From: Meandrina meandrites
Lineage: Eukaryota > Cnidaria > Anthozoa > Scleractinia > Meandrinidae
Length of the DNA stretch: 64,000 nt
Reading direction: 5' to 3'
Assembly (NCBI GenBank): GCA_963693305.1
Contig: OY855908.1
Span: forward strand, 30,838,305-30,902,304
The first letter of the stretch is position 1, and every line of letters starts with the position of its first letter. Of this stretch, positions 23,196-36,921 are shown piece by piece. Under the pieces are notes generated by a model that was not told the DNA's origin, ran no database searches, and was given only the letters and a program-made list of their open reading frames with translations. The position numbers were made by a program, and so were the translations under genes.

Positions 23196-23675
23196 CATTG
23201 TTAAATAATTTATTCGAATGACCTTTCAAATTTGTTGACAGTTGAAATAAGGCTCAACATCAACCCCGCAGATATGGATCTAATGTATCCTAGCTATGTA
23301 AATGTTGGTTTACATTTAAAATATGTTAAAAATTCAAAAATATTAGTAGTCCTAACGTCGTGTTAAGTCAAATAAATTTACGTCAATTTTTTCAATTTTT
23401 AATAAGTGTTTTATCCGGATCCCATTAAAGAATTCTACGTTACATGTCAATAACGGCTGCAAAGGTTTCACAATTTGCATCGTCACGAACGATGATCTGA
23501 GATGACTCAGGGTGCAGAGCTCTACTTTCTTCGTAATAGCTTATATTTCTGACTCGTGAACACACTTGCAAGTTATATTGCTCTTACAATTAACCTTGAC
23601 GGAGTTCCGGCCAAAAGTTAAAAACTCGTATTTTTCTTGTTGTTAAGTGCACTTTGCGTATTTACAGCATTAGGT

Positions 23676-23802
23676 AAAAAAAAATAAAATAAATAAATAA
23701 ATCACTTTATTTAAGTGTCAGGGTATTTAGCACTGCTATACTAATTGAGGACACTGTAAATAAGCAAACAAATATTACAAATAGAATTCACTTGGTGTTT
23801 CA
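23676..23802 (-). mobile_element. ~127-bp A-rich insertion absent from U1
   Basis: Read on the minus strand it ends in a (TTTA)n/T tail, as SINE or LINE 3' ends do. The U1 site (near 6812) is uninterrupted. U2, U3 and U4 all carry it, so it arose after U1's tail split from the others. Confidence 0.55.
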
Positions 23803-24436
23803 ACATTCTAACAATTTACATTGGTTTACAGTGGTGCGATATTACCCTTGAATTCCTTTTGCATAGTAGACTCTCGACTGCCGGATAACACTTAAACACT
23901 CACAAGTCTAATTGTAAACAATTGCACTTATCCCTCGTGCAGGCATGACAAGAAATGTAATAGTCAAGAACCGCCTCATTTTAAATCAACTGAAAATAAT
24001 CTAATGCCAGTTTTTATGCTGTCCTGAAACACCAACTGAATGCAATGCTAGAAAGACATACTCTCAGGTGTGATTGGTTCGAAGTAGTTTACCAAGACCT
24101 GTGGCAGTTGTTCTCGAGCTAATTAACACTGATTATAATAAAGCTCTGTTCGATCGGTTGCATGCGTGTATTGGACATTGTTTTTGCAAAGCAAAGTTCA
24201 CGTCAGCATGATTACGTCAGTCCTTATATCGATGATGATTAGATTAGAAATAAAAACATTGTGTCAAAACAGCCACAGGATGCAGACTCATTGTGAAAAC
24301 ATTTGTAAGAGCTATGAATCATCTGTGCGAATGAGGAGCTGACGTTGATTCGTTTAATCTGATGGAAACAACATTATTTAGGCTGCTGTTTTCCGACAAA
24401 AGAACCGAATGTAAGTTTAACCAAAACGAGTAACAG

Positions 24437-24577
24437 GAGATTTTGAGAGCGTATAAAGTAATTAATATCGTTCCCGTTCCCGTTTTTCCCGAATTACAAC
24501 TCGCCGACTTTTCCTTCGTTACATTACCAACTGAGGTTGTATATGACCTTCACGTTGCAGTAACTATCAGTTCAAAG
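24437..24577 (+). other. Exon-like 47-codon segment, phase 0/0
   Basis: Bounded by an acceptor-like AGTAACAG and a donor-like AAAG|GTAACC, it is exactly 141 nt and open: EILRAYKVINIVPVPVFPEL, then QLADFSFVTLPTE and HVAVTISSK. U1's copy (7453-7594) has one extra base and a stop. No partner exon or family is recognised. Confidence 0.25.
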
Positions 24578-25109
24578 GTAACCAGTCAGTATTTTGAAAA
24601 TGAATCACAAAGAAAAACATTTTGTGCACTATGGTAAAGTTGTGACGTCGTATGACCGTTTGCTTGTCTGTTTGTTCGTCTTTGTTTGCTTGTTGTTTAA
24701 TTGACTATCTATTGTTTGCTTGCTGCTTGTATGTTAGATTTCTCTTAGTTGTATGTTTGTTGTTTGTAGCACGCTGTAACGGAGAATAAGTTAGTTAAGT
24801 CTTTCCTTAATGACTTAGTGAATTACATCCAATGATTTGATTAATTACTTGTACAAATCAGTCATTCATATACGAATCCCTCTTGCTGTTGTATTAGGTC
24901 GCTAAGTCATCTGACAGACCTTTCTTGAGATTTGCCCAAACGAAAAGAACAATAAAGAAACATTTTATTTAAAAACTAGTTTCAAGTAAATACAGGTTGT
25001 GAAAGGCCCATTGTTTATGTAGTCAATAAAAACGAAATGTAGAACCGAGTATCTGTTCCGAGTATCTAGATCTGTTCCGTAAGTTAATGGTCTTACCAGG
25101 GCTTATCTA
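24578..25109. other. Unit tail, nothing recognised
   Basis: T/G-rich direct repeats of the TGTTTGCTTG type near 24660-24770, then unassigned AT-rich DNA. Confidence 0.4.
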
Positions 25110-25335
25110 AAAGTGATCATCTCGCGTTTGTCCTTGCTCCCTAGTGCACTTGCCGCATAAAATTCTGGAAGATTCTTCGGAAGCGTTGTCTAAACATTCT
25201 TGTTTGCATGGCATTAAAAGCCATAAGCGCTTCGGTTGATTCAAGCTGGGGAGATATTGGCCTCGTTGTCCTCTTACGTGGGAAACAGACGTAATCCACC
25301 CACATATAAAAATCATAATACTTGTCTCTTGTGGG
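25110..25335 (-). pseudogene. Minus-strand coding-like segment (U2 copy, frame changed)
   Basis: Same segment as 8126-8334. The frame follows U1 as far as the RQRF motif, then a missing base redirects it to RRIFQNFMRQVH and a stop. Confidence 0.3.
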
Positions 25336-26449
25336 CATAAACAGGAAATTTAACAACCAAATTAATACTGTCTCAAGTTAAAGGAAATAGAGTACCAAAT
25401 CATTTTAACGGAAACTGTTCTAGCAAACAAAAGGCCTTCCTGAATGGGGTTTCTTCATACTGCACTAAGGGGCGCGAGAAAGCATTGCTCCAGGGCTAGC
25501 TATTGTTCCTAAAATAACTTATGCTATAGTCTTTGGTTTAAGTGCCCAGTTATCTAATTTAATTGCCCGTTGCCGGCGGAATTGGGACATGACTAAACTG
25601 TTTATTATCGACAAACGGGCAGGTGTTATAAATTTCATCTTAAAACAACCGAACTGATCTTAAGAGTATTGTGTCAAACTCTCTTTTGTTATTCCGAAAA
25701 GTTGAGTGACTTCATCATTCGCATGTTTTGCTCTGAAATACACTCTGTAAGTATTAAAATCGGACACAGAAATTTCTTTTCATCGACATTTAGACGCCAT
25801 TAATCATCCGTAGGTAAAACTACAGGCACTTTGTTAAACGGAAATTTCGAATGTTTTGTTTTTTTGTATTATTTTAACACAACTCGATGGAAACACACGA
25901 AAAGCCGTTTTTTATTAAAAAGACAACTGGTAATCCCATTTTAGTAAGAGCGACAACATTAGGCCATAAAGCCTTAAAAGGAGATTGAATATCTTTCCCT
26001 TCTAAAATACGTAGAACTCAGTTTTTGTAAAACTGAATTTCAAAATGCATACCGAAATTAATTTCAGTAACGTTTGAAGATTGTACAGCTATTATAAGAA
26101 GATTTAAATGGTTTTATCTGCTTCGTTCGTTTCTATTCTATTCTATTCTGAAGTAGATGTAATCAGTGGTGAACTGACAGTATCTTGTGTGTTTCGTGCT
26201 GTTTATTTGTATTTTTTATCTCCATTGATTGTGAACACTGGACTATTCAACAAGCTTTGGCATCTGTAATTGTTGGAAAATCACTAAACGCTCGATGATT
26301 TTCTCCCCGTTGTCAGGTAGTTAAAAATGTTAATAATCGTCAGCATATTCGATGACAGTCACATGGGTGAGGTAGTTCCGCGTACCATGCAGATATGGCT
26401 GTATTGCGTCAGCACAAATTAACTTGCTAGAGGCATGGTACAGTTCATC

Positions 26450-26456
26450 TATATAA
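26450..26456 (+). promoter_or_regulatory. Candidate TATA box of gene A3
   Basis: TATATAA 74 bp upstream of the A3 ATG. Confidence 0.5.
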
Positions 26457-26523
26457 TAAGCAGCTAGCCCTGCAACTTTCTTGACAATTAATCTTGTTTC
26501 CAATTGAGAAGACAGTGGACAAA

Positions 26524-28733
26524 ATGCATTTGTCAATTGTTTTACAAGTACGTAAACTAGTTAATCTAGGTATCTTTAGCTACTTAAACTGACTTTAAAG
26601 TTGCAATTACACATATTTAATTTTTGAAACAGTTTTTTTTTCTACTTTTTTACCCTTAGGTTATAATTGCGTATTTGCTGGCTTGTGTGGAAGTCGGATC
26701 AAGTTGGCGTTATTCACCTCCAATGCTCTGGAGCCTCCGCGCACAATTCAGACACAACAAACCCTGCATCGGAGGCAGTCTCATGAGGATTAACACTGAC
26801 CAATGTAAAGTTTCTTCAGCTGGGAGGCGGCAGTGTAAAGTTAAATGCAATGGCTCATCTACCAGAGACCCTAAAACCAGTAAGTAAAGAAAAAGATTTT
26901 TGTCCGTGCGAGATAGGAGTGTACATGCATATGATCCAAAATACTTATCCTCACTGAAAAGAACTGAACAGAAGTTCAGCGTAAAGGCGCGCGGAAAATA
27001 ACAAAAGAACTAGAGATGGAATGACAGAAGCTGATATACATCACATGCAACGATTTTTCGAACTCTTGTAAGATATCCATGTAGACTTCGCAATAATTGT
27101 CGTATCTTACATGTATACCTTATTGTAACAACATAACTGAAAAGTTGCAAATTAAAAGTGATAATATTACTGAAAAAGGAAAAATTGGGGTTTCGTAACA
27201 TGTTTTTACCCACACAAATAATCCTCCAATCAAATACCTGCATTAAGGTCACGTATCTACCTATGACTTTGCGATGTAGGTGGGCAACATATTAGGCGGC
27301 ATCGTACATAAACTGCTGACAATTGAAATATTCGCATACGTTCTCTTACGCGCATTGCTGACGTAGTTTTTAGGAGAGTACCGAGTACTTATGTTGAGTA
27401 CTTGTAAATATACCAGAGCAGTGTGTTGTTGTATCACAAAACCTTCAAAAAATATCTTACGTCTGTGACTGAGCTATACCGGCATTATCAGCAAATTCAC
27501 ACTGGGCGGAACAAAGCAGATTATTATCACACGATGTTCCCAGGATAAACCCATCGATACCTTACGACATGTGAAAGATGGTTCTTATATTCATTCCAAT
27601 GTTGCCTTTGATTGATTTAAAGTTTATTTGTTCGATATAATATAAAACACCTATAATATATATCCGCAAACAATATGACAAAGCTTTGAAGTCGCGACTT
27701 TCATATTGGACTCGACTTCAGGCAACTTGCAATATTGAAGTGTCCACTTAAATATTTTGCCATATCGGGTTGGAATGAATTAGTAGGTGTATAATATTCG
27801 ACCGAAATGTTACAAAGAAACATCGAACGGAAGTACCGCTGTCAGGAATACTTTTCCGATGTTTGGTAAATTTTCTCGTACGGTCCTCCATGAAAATTTT
27901 TCACATTATTTTTTTTCCTGAAACAAACGATTTGGGCGTTTTTGGATTTCGAAAACGTTTTTGATATTTTTCCCCGAGATGTCTGTCGTTGGCCAAACAT
28001 ATATTGAGTGGGAATATTTTAAAGCCGATTGAATAAGTGATTTCTAACATGACTCGAAGAATGTTTTTTAATTGAATTATAATGATTCGTGCATAAATAT
28101 GCATAACTTTTGATGTGTTTGCACACTAGACAAAATAATTCCTTGAACTGTGAAAAAATGCCTAATGAATGTATCTTGTTTACAGGATTTTCGTTTGTTA
28201 CAATCATAGGAATAACGTGCATTCAATTCACTGACGGCGGAGACGGTACCAAGTATGCACTGAAGGTTATCAACGGGTTGAATGTCATTTTTGAGGTGAG
28301 AGTTAAATAAGAAACAATCTAAAATCGACCATAATGTGCAGTCAGCAGAAGGTCATTGTGCAAAACCACTCAATTTAAAATTGAAAGACATTTTAAAACA
28401 CTTGCAAAAGTAATCAATATTTTGATATTAGTCAAGTTAAACGTTGCCTAATAACGAAACCTCTTGATTTCTATTTTATTAAATTAATATTGCTGCTTGC
28501 TTCCTTTGCTTTCACAGGAGCAGAGGTGCGACAGAAAAACTGACGACAGTTTCCTATTTGAAGAAGAAAGAGTTGGGAAACTTTATCAATATAAACACAG
28601 AGATATGAACGGGACAATGCATTTGGGTGTACCCGAAAACTGTGATGAAAACTTATCCCTAATAAGGACAACTAAACTAGATAGGCGTTGTTCGTTTAAA
28701 AAACTGAAGAAAAGGACTTCCAAGAATGGTTAA
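26524..28733 (+). CDS. Gene A3: secreted Cys-rich protein, A copy
   Basis: Exons 26524-26547, 26660-26879, 28186-28295 and 28518-28733 give 189 aa. All splice sites match A1 and the exon-3 acceptor has a better pyrimidine context (TTGTTTACAG). The three mature-domain replacements private to this copy are R89 to I (TIIGIT), N104 to K (TKYALK, as in gene B) and T125 to K (DRKTDD). No silent change relative to A1 was noticed in the exons. Cysteines, sequons and the basic tail are intact, so the copy appears functional. Confidence 0.75.
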
Positions 28734-28950
28734 GCAAATTGTTAGTTTTTGTTAAACAAACCCTTTGAACTCTTTTTTCAGTGATACTGACTTTATTGGT
28801 ACCTACCTAATTGTACCTGCAGAAACGACTTACAGTTCCACTGGCATTTTGTTTGCTAACGTCATTGACTCATTTTATAAACTTTCTCGTCTATGCTTTT
28901 GATTTTCCACATGGAGGCAAAACATTACCATTTGTATTACAGCCTTTTGA

Positions 28951-28956
28951 ATTAAA
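28951..28956 (+). promoter_or_regulatory. Candidate poly(A) signal of gene A3 (ATTAAA)
   Basis: Same hexamer and context as in U1 and U2. The overlapping open frames on both strands that follow (28961-29284) are the U3 copies of those at 12176-12499. Confidence 0.4.
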
Positions 28957-29450
28957 AAAGTTAGGAATGTAGATTTCTTTGTTTACAATTTGCTTTAATA
29001 CCAAACATGACTATTGTACCTGTGATATTAATGCCGTCAAGTTCATCTTTTGGAAACACGTCTTTATTCTGATCAACCACGAAATTGATTTCGCGATTCT
29101 TTTTGGTTCTCTTTCTGTGAGCCATTGGCACGTCTTTTTCGTTGTCTCGCCCGAAATATTCTTTCTTAAAGATGGTGGTACTCGGAAAAATAACAAAGTT
29201 CAAGCAGGCGAATTCTTAGTGAAAGGAACTTTACTGGTCTTGGCTAAATCAGTCAAGACAGATTTTATTTTTCCTACGTGTTAACGCTTTCAAGGAGTAT
29301 AGTTGCTCTTCCTCAGTTTGAGGTGGACAGAATTTGAGGACGTTCTTTGCTCCTGGTTCTATTTTCGATGTATTAATAAATATTAGAAGTTAATTGGAAT
29401 TCATTGCCAATAAATCAGTTATGTCTCGTATAAATTATGAAACTTTCTAG

Positions 29451-29540
29451 GTAGGTAAGCCCAATAGACAACGAAAGAAAAGCTACAGATGCGGACAATA
29501 CTGTAAACTGTTCTGTGACCAACGTGCAAACGACTGCATT
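29451..29540 (+). other. Exon-like Cys-rich segment (U3 copy)
   Basis: Identical in reading to 12666-12755: 30 open codons with C-x3-C-x3-C-x6-C, running into the microsatellite. Confidence 0.3.
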
Positions 29541-29897
<357 letters not shown>

Positions 29898-30105
29898 TCG
29901 TAAAACTTAAAACAGCTCATGGTTTAATAGCTTCTGGCAAGTAAACATCAAAAATTGAAAACACACAACAGATCAACACAAAAAAACCTCAGTTCTCTTA
30001 AACTATGAACTCAAACTACATTTTCCTGTATTACCCTTACTAATATTTTTCGAAAAAACGCTGCCAATCTTTTCTTTTCACTAGCAGCATTAAAAAGAAA
30101 TACGC

Positions 30106-30420
30106 TCGCCATTTCTTCTCACTATCCTAGCCTCCAAAACCCTCGTTCTGGAATCGACCGAGCGGAGGTCTCGGGAGCGTAACATAGACGTCCCCCGACG
30201 AAACAAAGGGTAAAACATGAAGTGATCGGACCCAGGCCGCCCGCTTGTTTAGACGAATCGCATTGTAATTCAATGTACGGCACCTCGTCGGGGCCAATAG
30301 ACGAGGGAAGTAAGGTAGCTGTCGGTTAACGAATATGGGTCGACAACTAAACTGATCGTGTGTAAAAATAATATTTTGTACACATTATTGGGAAAACAAA
30401 ATTGTCGACAACTTACAACT
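30106..30420 (-). repeat. GC-richer dispersed-type segment (U3 copy)
   Basis: Orthologous to 13083-13400. Between it and 31338 there is AT-rich intergenic DNA with nothing recognised. Confidence 0.3.
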
Positions 30421-31338
30421 TTCCTTTAAGAAGTCTTACAGAGCGTTCAAATTCCCAACGGTCTAGATTGTAACACAACACCGCACACTCCAAGTAGTCA
30501 CGTCCACTTGATACGCTTACATAAATCATTCAAACGCTTACATAAATCATTTGTTCGATCGATTCCTCGAATCGTGAGTTTGGGACGTTATTTTGACGCA
30601 CGCCATCAGCCCCGTTGTCCCGTTGAATTCATTCTGGAGACGTTTTACATTCTTTTACCCAAAGTGATCAAAAGCTAGTATTTTTTATCACGGAGTCATA
30701 CATGCACAGTTAAAGTTAATTGCTAGGTATCCGAGGAAATTTTTTGTAAGTAATAAAACTATTCTTCTCGTCTGCAGGCGCCCTTAAGTTAATTAGATGT
30801 TCCAAATATTTGTCCGCTTAAGTATTCACTTTTCTGCGTCTCATATATGTGCAATGGAATTTACTTCTTTAAAAAGAATACATGATTCTTAAAAAAAAAA
30901 CTTAATGATTGATGACTAAGCTATCTGGTTCAGTTTTGGCGAGATATTGGCGCCGTTCTGCAAATGACTGAAACCACCCACATGTATGCGGTCATGGAGG
31001 TAATTTCTTGTGTACGCAAAACATGCGAAACAAAATGAACGGAAATCATCTTTTATAGCATAAAAAATAGTGACAATGTAGAACAATATCGCCCCATGTA
31101 GAAAAACTAAGTCACGTTCAACGAATATTTTATTCTAACTCACGGTATTTGAATACGGTACATCCAATGTATTCTACTGACTTTTAAGCTCAGCAGTTGT
31201 GAGCGCAAAACGCGGTTTTGCAATATGTTTTTTAAGGTGGTCACAAATGGCAGGCATTTGCGAAAGTTAATTTAGCGGCACTTTCTAAAATAAAATGGTA
31301 TGATCTTAAATTTAAGTACCTATTGACGCCAATAAACT

Positions 31339-32003
31339 TAACATTCCATTATCGACAAAAAGCAAGTTGGGGTTTGATACTAATCATTCTAAATTATCTT
31401 CAAAACATCATGTAGAAGATTCGAAATATTTTTTTCCTACTCTGGTCACCTTTTTGGTATTCCGAAACGTCATCCAACTTATGCAGACGTTTAAACCGAA
31501 CATCGCCTTTTTGTATTTTTCGACTGTTAAATAGACGGGAGAAAGCAAGGAAAACGCCGATCAAACTTGCAGTCCTGTTTTGATTGTCAATCAATCAATC
31601 GATCGATCGATCGATCTTTTTTTTTTGTCGCATTTAAAGGACATTAAATTTAAATACCTGTTGACCCCACTCACCTTAACTTCCCGCTGCTACGTGTAAT
31701 AATTCAACATTCCATTATCGACAAAAGATAAGTTGAGACTTGATATGTATGAATCACTGTAAATTATCTTAAAAAGATCATTTAGAAGATCCGAAATAAT
31801 TTTTTTTCCTACTCTCGTCACTTTTTTGGTACTCCGAAACGTTTTTCGACTCTTGTAGAGGCGTAAACCGAATGTTGTCACATTTAACGCCTAGCCGTGG
31901 TTGACCATTTTTTTTGTAATTTTCGACTGTTCAATAAACACCGAACTAACTGGCAATCTCGCTTTGATTGTGAAACAATCAATCAATCTTTATTTTTTGC
32001 GCC
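31339..32003. repeat. Local tandem duplication upstream of gene B3
   Basis: Orthologous to 14351-15001, with an added (GATC)n run near 31600. Confidence 0.6.
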
Positions 32004-32641
32004 AATAGAAGAGTATTTTTAGCAAAGATGTCTGATCTTTTTTACAAGAGACAGGGAGCCCTGGTTATAATTTTCAGCAGTAATTGCGGCAAAATCATTT
32101 TTCCAGCTTTTATTCTCTTTGCGATGTACAACAGTTCAATCAGCCTGAATTAACCAAATTTCTTAATATTAAAAAACAGTATATACTTAGTACTTTTTTT
32201 ACACTTAGTCATTCCTAATACATTATACAGCCAACTTTTGACCTTTAATTTCGAAAGAAACACTAACTAACAATCTAGTGACAGTTGAATATATTTTATA
32301 GCATTTCCTGTTTTTTTTTTCTTCCCACTTTTTTGTGTGTGTTGGCGCAAACCGAAACTCAATACACAATCAGACTCTATACGTGCAAAATTACTTTTTT
32401 TATTTTACACGAAACTATTTGACACTCAAACGGAATTTATTAACTTTTCTGATTTTTATTACTCACTTGACAATTCCAGATGCAATGACGGTATCGAAAC
32501 GTTGTGCGTTTGCTATTTGTTTTATCCTTAAATGTTTAACCAAATGTACATTGATTGGAGTCCTTAAAGTTGTGGTTTTCAATACGTCAGAAGAACAAAA
32601 TTCCAAGTATGTTGTGCAAATATTAGCTTAAGACACGGTGG

Positions 32642-32651
32642 TATAAATAAA
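32642..32651 (+). promoter_or_regulatory. Candidate TATA box of gene B3
   Basis: TATAAATAAA 80 bp upstream of the B3 ATG. Confidence 0.6.
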
Positions 32652-32721
32652 GACCTTAAGAGATCTGGGACATTCATAGTACCAAGTTGAGCGGAACGTT
32701 GGATAAAACGGAGTGAATGAA

Positions 32722-35700
32722 ATGGATTTAACCTGTATTTTCCTAGTAAGTGATAGCAACCTATAACACTTTTTCATGTCTGTGAATTTATCCAATTAAC
32801 TTTTATCGTTATTATCTAAAGGGGCCCACATTGATAACAGTTGTGTAACTTTTTTCTTCTATTTGGAATCAATTAGATTTTTTTTTATAGAGGTTAATAC
32901 ATAATTCACTTAATTTTTGTGTCTTTCTTAACTTAACCAATTTGCCTTTAATTCATACAACTAGGAATGCCCTTTTTCAGAAAATTACCCTGACACTCCC
33001 TGGATAGAATGCATAAATGTACGCTACCGTATGTTACAAGCCATAATTTAAGAAGAGAAATGTGCAAATCGATTTTTATCTAACCATTCAAGTCAAACAG
33101 TACTGCGAAGGTTAAACATTGAGATAGCATTACTCGATCAGATTTTTTTTCTCTTAGTAACAATGGAATGAAACATAAATTTATTTGGTCTGTCAATAAC
33201 GCCCATTCAATTCAATTTGTATGTCTTTATACCTATAGCCGCTAGTTGGGTGCCTACTGGCTCACATAGAAGTCGGATCAAGCTGGCAACGGCCATCTAC
33301 AATCTACAAGAGTCTTCGTTCACACTTTAGACAAATATCCTGCAGCGGAGGTAATGTTATTTCGATTGACACAGACCAGTGTAACATTTCATCAACTAGA
33401 AAGCGGCAGTGTAAAGCAAAGTGCAATGGGTCATCTACCAGAGATCATAATGCGAGTAAGTAGAGGCAAAATGTTGTATGTGTGTTCTATTTGATAATTT
33501 TGCAGTCATGAAATTAACATACACGATGAAAAGACCTTTATTTAGCTATAACTGTGTTGTTTGGCATACCTGTTGTAGAGAAGTTTGGGGAAGACTCCTT
33601 CGCCTACAAAAGACATGAAAAGAGAGCTGCAGGGACACTCATGGACGCCGAACTGAATAATTCATTATGTCCAGCTATTTAACAAATTGGAATGGTGGCC
33701 ATTCTACAAGGCGGCTACGTTGCTCAGTGCCTCATTATATCCAAAACTATGCGGAACGTTGAAGTACCTTAGTATCTAGTAGATTCCTTAACACTGAATG
33801 CTAAACAACACTAATGACACTCGTAACGCAGTCTCTTTGCCCTTAGTTCAACAGGGCTACTGAAGGTGGAAATTCCATCACAGTTTCTGCTAGACAACTT
33901 TGGAACAGCTTTCCCAATGCTGTAAAAAATAAACCTAGTTTAAAGTCTTTTCAGGCAGCTTTGTATAATTAAAACATTATTAAAACATTTTTGTCATAGT
34001 TAACATTATTGTCATGTTTACTTTTCGATTATAGATAGTTAAGAGACCGCGACTTGCTGTTTTTAACATTATCTATGTTTTCTGGATTATTCCAGAATAG
34101 CCATTCCGTCCGTACGCCAGCCAATAAAACTATTATTCTGTTTTTGGAATAGTTCCTGCGATATAACACCAAGACAGCAATCAATCCCCACACTTTGTTT
34201 TTTCTTGTAATATCCGTTTTGAAACATCTTTCATTTCTTCGTACAAGGAAATGAAGAGAACCGTCCGCTTCACAACTTCAAAGTATCCTTTTCTGAGAAA
34301 CAACCCGTTTTCTTTATTTTAGGGCATAACAGTGGGTGTCATTAACTAACCAGCTACAGAAGCAAGGGGCAGAACTAACTACAGTATCAACATAAACTAC
34401 ACGTCGAACTAAATAAATCTTTGAAGGGCACGAACTAAACTAAACGAAACACACGAGTTCCAAAAAGTGCAGGAATGCAGTCGTGAAGTATTTGAAGTTC
34501 AGAAGTTACAGAAATAGAAAAAAGTATTGACAGAAGCTCATTAACGCATAATTACGACTCGAGCACGAACGACATTAAGATAAGGACCTTTGACAAATGC
34601 AACAACTACAAATACATGAAGGTCGTGAACTTTGAAGTCGCAAACTGCATAATCTACAGCTATACTGTGAGACGACTTTTACGTAATAAGCAACTTTTTG
34701 CTCATCACTGTATTTCTTTTATAATTTACTTTTCAAAGGATTCATCATTGAGGATGAGGAAAGAGGAGGAAGAAAGTGCATTCAGTACACTGATGAACAA
34801 GATGGTACCAAATATGCCCTCAAGGTCATCAACGGAACGAGTATTACTTTTGAGGTTAGATAAACCTGCCCAGGTCGGAACAAAATGTTTTTGTTCTTGT
34901 TGTTGTCTTTTTTTGTCTTTTTTTAGTGGAAATTTGGCACTTTCTTGGTGTTGTGGATCACCAAATGACGTCATCTTTACCATCCCACACTCTCTTATAG
35001 TTATCACTAATCGTTACAAAATCACCACTTATCTTCTATTCTCATTGTTCGTGTCATATCGGCGAATCTATCGGTACCGACAAACAAACAGTTTTTGACT
35101 TAATTATTTGAGTCTTCATATAGGCGAACCGACAGACCGAAAAAATCTGTCGGTCAATTTGTCGGTACCGACAAACCGGAGAGATTTCGAATTCATTGAT
35201 TCTTCATGTTGGCGAACCGACGGACCGACAAACCGACAAAATCTGTCGGTCAATTTGTCGGTACCGACAAACCGACAGTTTTTGAATTCATTATTTGAGT
35301 CTTCAGCTTGGCGAACCGACTGACCGACAAACCGACAATTATGTAGAGGCTGGCGTATATAATTACCATCTGCCATGTGGCTGTTCTGAAGACTGGATAA
35401 TTGATAATGAAGTTAAACGCTTCGAATTCCATGGTTTTATCCCTCTTCTACAAAGCGCGTGGGTGGACATATTTTCGTCCTCATTACTTCGTCACCTTTG
35501 AGGAGTACACTTCAGAGAATTTGTTATGTCATCATCATCATCATCATCATGATCACGTCCTTTATTTAAACACGATCAGATCAACGCTTGTGGCGGGTGG
35601 GGACAGGAGGGCGGGAGCCCGGGGTGGGAGGCGGGAGAAGAGAGGACGGGAGTCCCAAGGTGGCGGGAACTGGGAGGAATTGAGAAAAATTTCGCAACAT

Positions 35701-36184
35701 TTCGTCATATTTTTCACTGAATAGAAATGGGATAAAAAGAAGGGAACCACTTCTGAAAGGGGTACCAGGTACGAGAAGTGAGAGGTTCAGAACCCACTGT
35801 CCCTCCCCACTTTGTGGGGTCGTGTGCTAAACTAATGTATTACTAATATTACGTCTTCCGGTAAACAAGTGGCAGCTAGGAAATAAACACGCAGGCATCT
35901 ACATAAAGATAAAATTTTACACTAGTCGTTAATTGACTTGATGTTATGTTTAACTTCATTTACAGGAACAAGCACGATGCGACAGCTCAACCGGCAATGG
36001 CTTCTTGTTTGAGGAAGAAAAAAATGGAAAGCTATTTAAATATAAATACACGGCAAGTAATAAAGCGATGTGCCTGGGAGTTACTAGCGACTGTGATGTC
36101 AGCTTATCTCTAATCATTGACGCAAAAAATCAAGATAGACGTTGTACATTTAAAGTCTTGGGCAGACGAAGTCGCAGGCACTAG
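32722..36184 (+). CDS. Gene B3: secreted Cys-rich paralogue
   Basis: Exons 32722-32745, 33239-33455, 34739-34854 and 35966-36184 give 191 aa. Differences from B2 are T4 for A4 in the signal peptide (MDLTCIFL), S28 for P28, and a few silent changes; exon 4 reads the same. Intron 1 is 493 bp, longer than in B2 by a stretch near 33140-33230. Intron 2 keeps the LINE tail; intron 3 has three palindromic repeats. All splice sites are intact. Confidence 0.75.
33853..33972 (+). mobile_element. LINE ORF 3' tail in intron 2 of B3
   Basis: Same fragment as 16775-16894, frame open to its stop. Confidence 0.75.
35064..35338. repeat. 99-bp palindrome-rich tandem repeat in intron 3 of B3
   Basis: Monomers start at 35110, 35198 and 35297; one fewer than in U2. 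Confidence 0.9.
35609..35635 (+). other. G-quadruplex-type motif in intron 3 of B3
   Basis: Same core as in U2; here the upstream flank reads GGGTGGGGACAGG, which adds another G run. Confidence 0.6.
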
Positions 36185-36441
36185 TTTTGAAATACAAACT
36201 TGCGTTCAGACTTGGGTAGTCAAATGTAATTAAACGTTTATCAAAAAGGGCGTACTGACGTTGCTATAAAGTGTTAGTTTTAGTGCTAAAGCTTTGCAAT
36301 TTATAACCTGTATCTCTTTTTGATATCCAAGCATTCTTCGTTAGGCATTCACTATAGTTGTAAACGGAATTAATAATACTTACGTCCTTCACGAACGATG
36401 ATAGATATCCCGAGTTAACTTTCCTTATTTGCAAGCCGTAA

Positions 36442-36447
36442 AATAAA
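36442..36447 (+). promoter_or_regulatory. Poly(A) signal of gene B3 (AATAAA)
   Basis: AATAAA 258 bp after the stop, followed by GTCTTTTTGTCCGTGTATAT. Confidence 0.55.
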
Positions 36448-36784
36448 GTCTTTTTGTCCGTGTATATTTAATTAGTGACCAATGGCGCCTGCGAATCTTG
36501 TTACTTTTGCAACTGACTCGACGTACTAGTTTAACATAACGTACTAGTTTAATATAACCTAAAGTTAAAACTGTGTCGTTAGTTTTGACGTGAAGAATAT
36601 TCAAGCAGCATGCGTCAGCATTTAAACCAAGTTTGATTGGCTCAACTGCGTGCACTTGTTCTTTTTGCGTGTAAGACACCCACGTGTATGACTTGCAGTA
36701 TTACTTGTCTCCGTCTCATACTCAACAGAATGAAACAAAAATCCAAACTATTTTTCATACTGTCATTAAAAACGAATAACACAA

Positions 36785-36921
36785 TATAGAACGTTTTCAT
36801 GTGACGTCACGGCAGCTGTAAACGACAGCCATATTGCTGTGCCAAGCCAACCTTCCGTTAATTAAACTTTATTTTGATGCAACAATATGGCCTCCGGTCA
36901 TATTAGTGAAAACGTTCTATA
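36785..36921. mobile_element. 137-bp MITE with TATAGAACGTTTTCA termini (U3 copy)
   Basis: Orthologous to 19828-19964, same length. The following DNA to 37789 holds nothing recognised. Confidence 0.75.

Noticed and set aside
34616..35098. 160-codon frame covering B3 exon 3
   Set aside because: It runs in a different frame over exon 3 and into both introns; the spliced model conserves the A/B protein, this frame does not.
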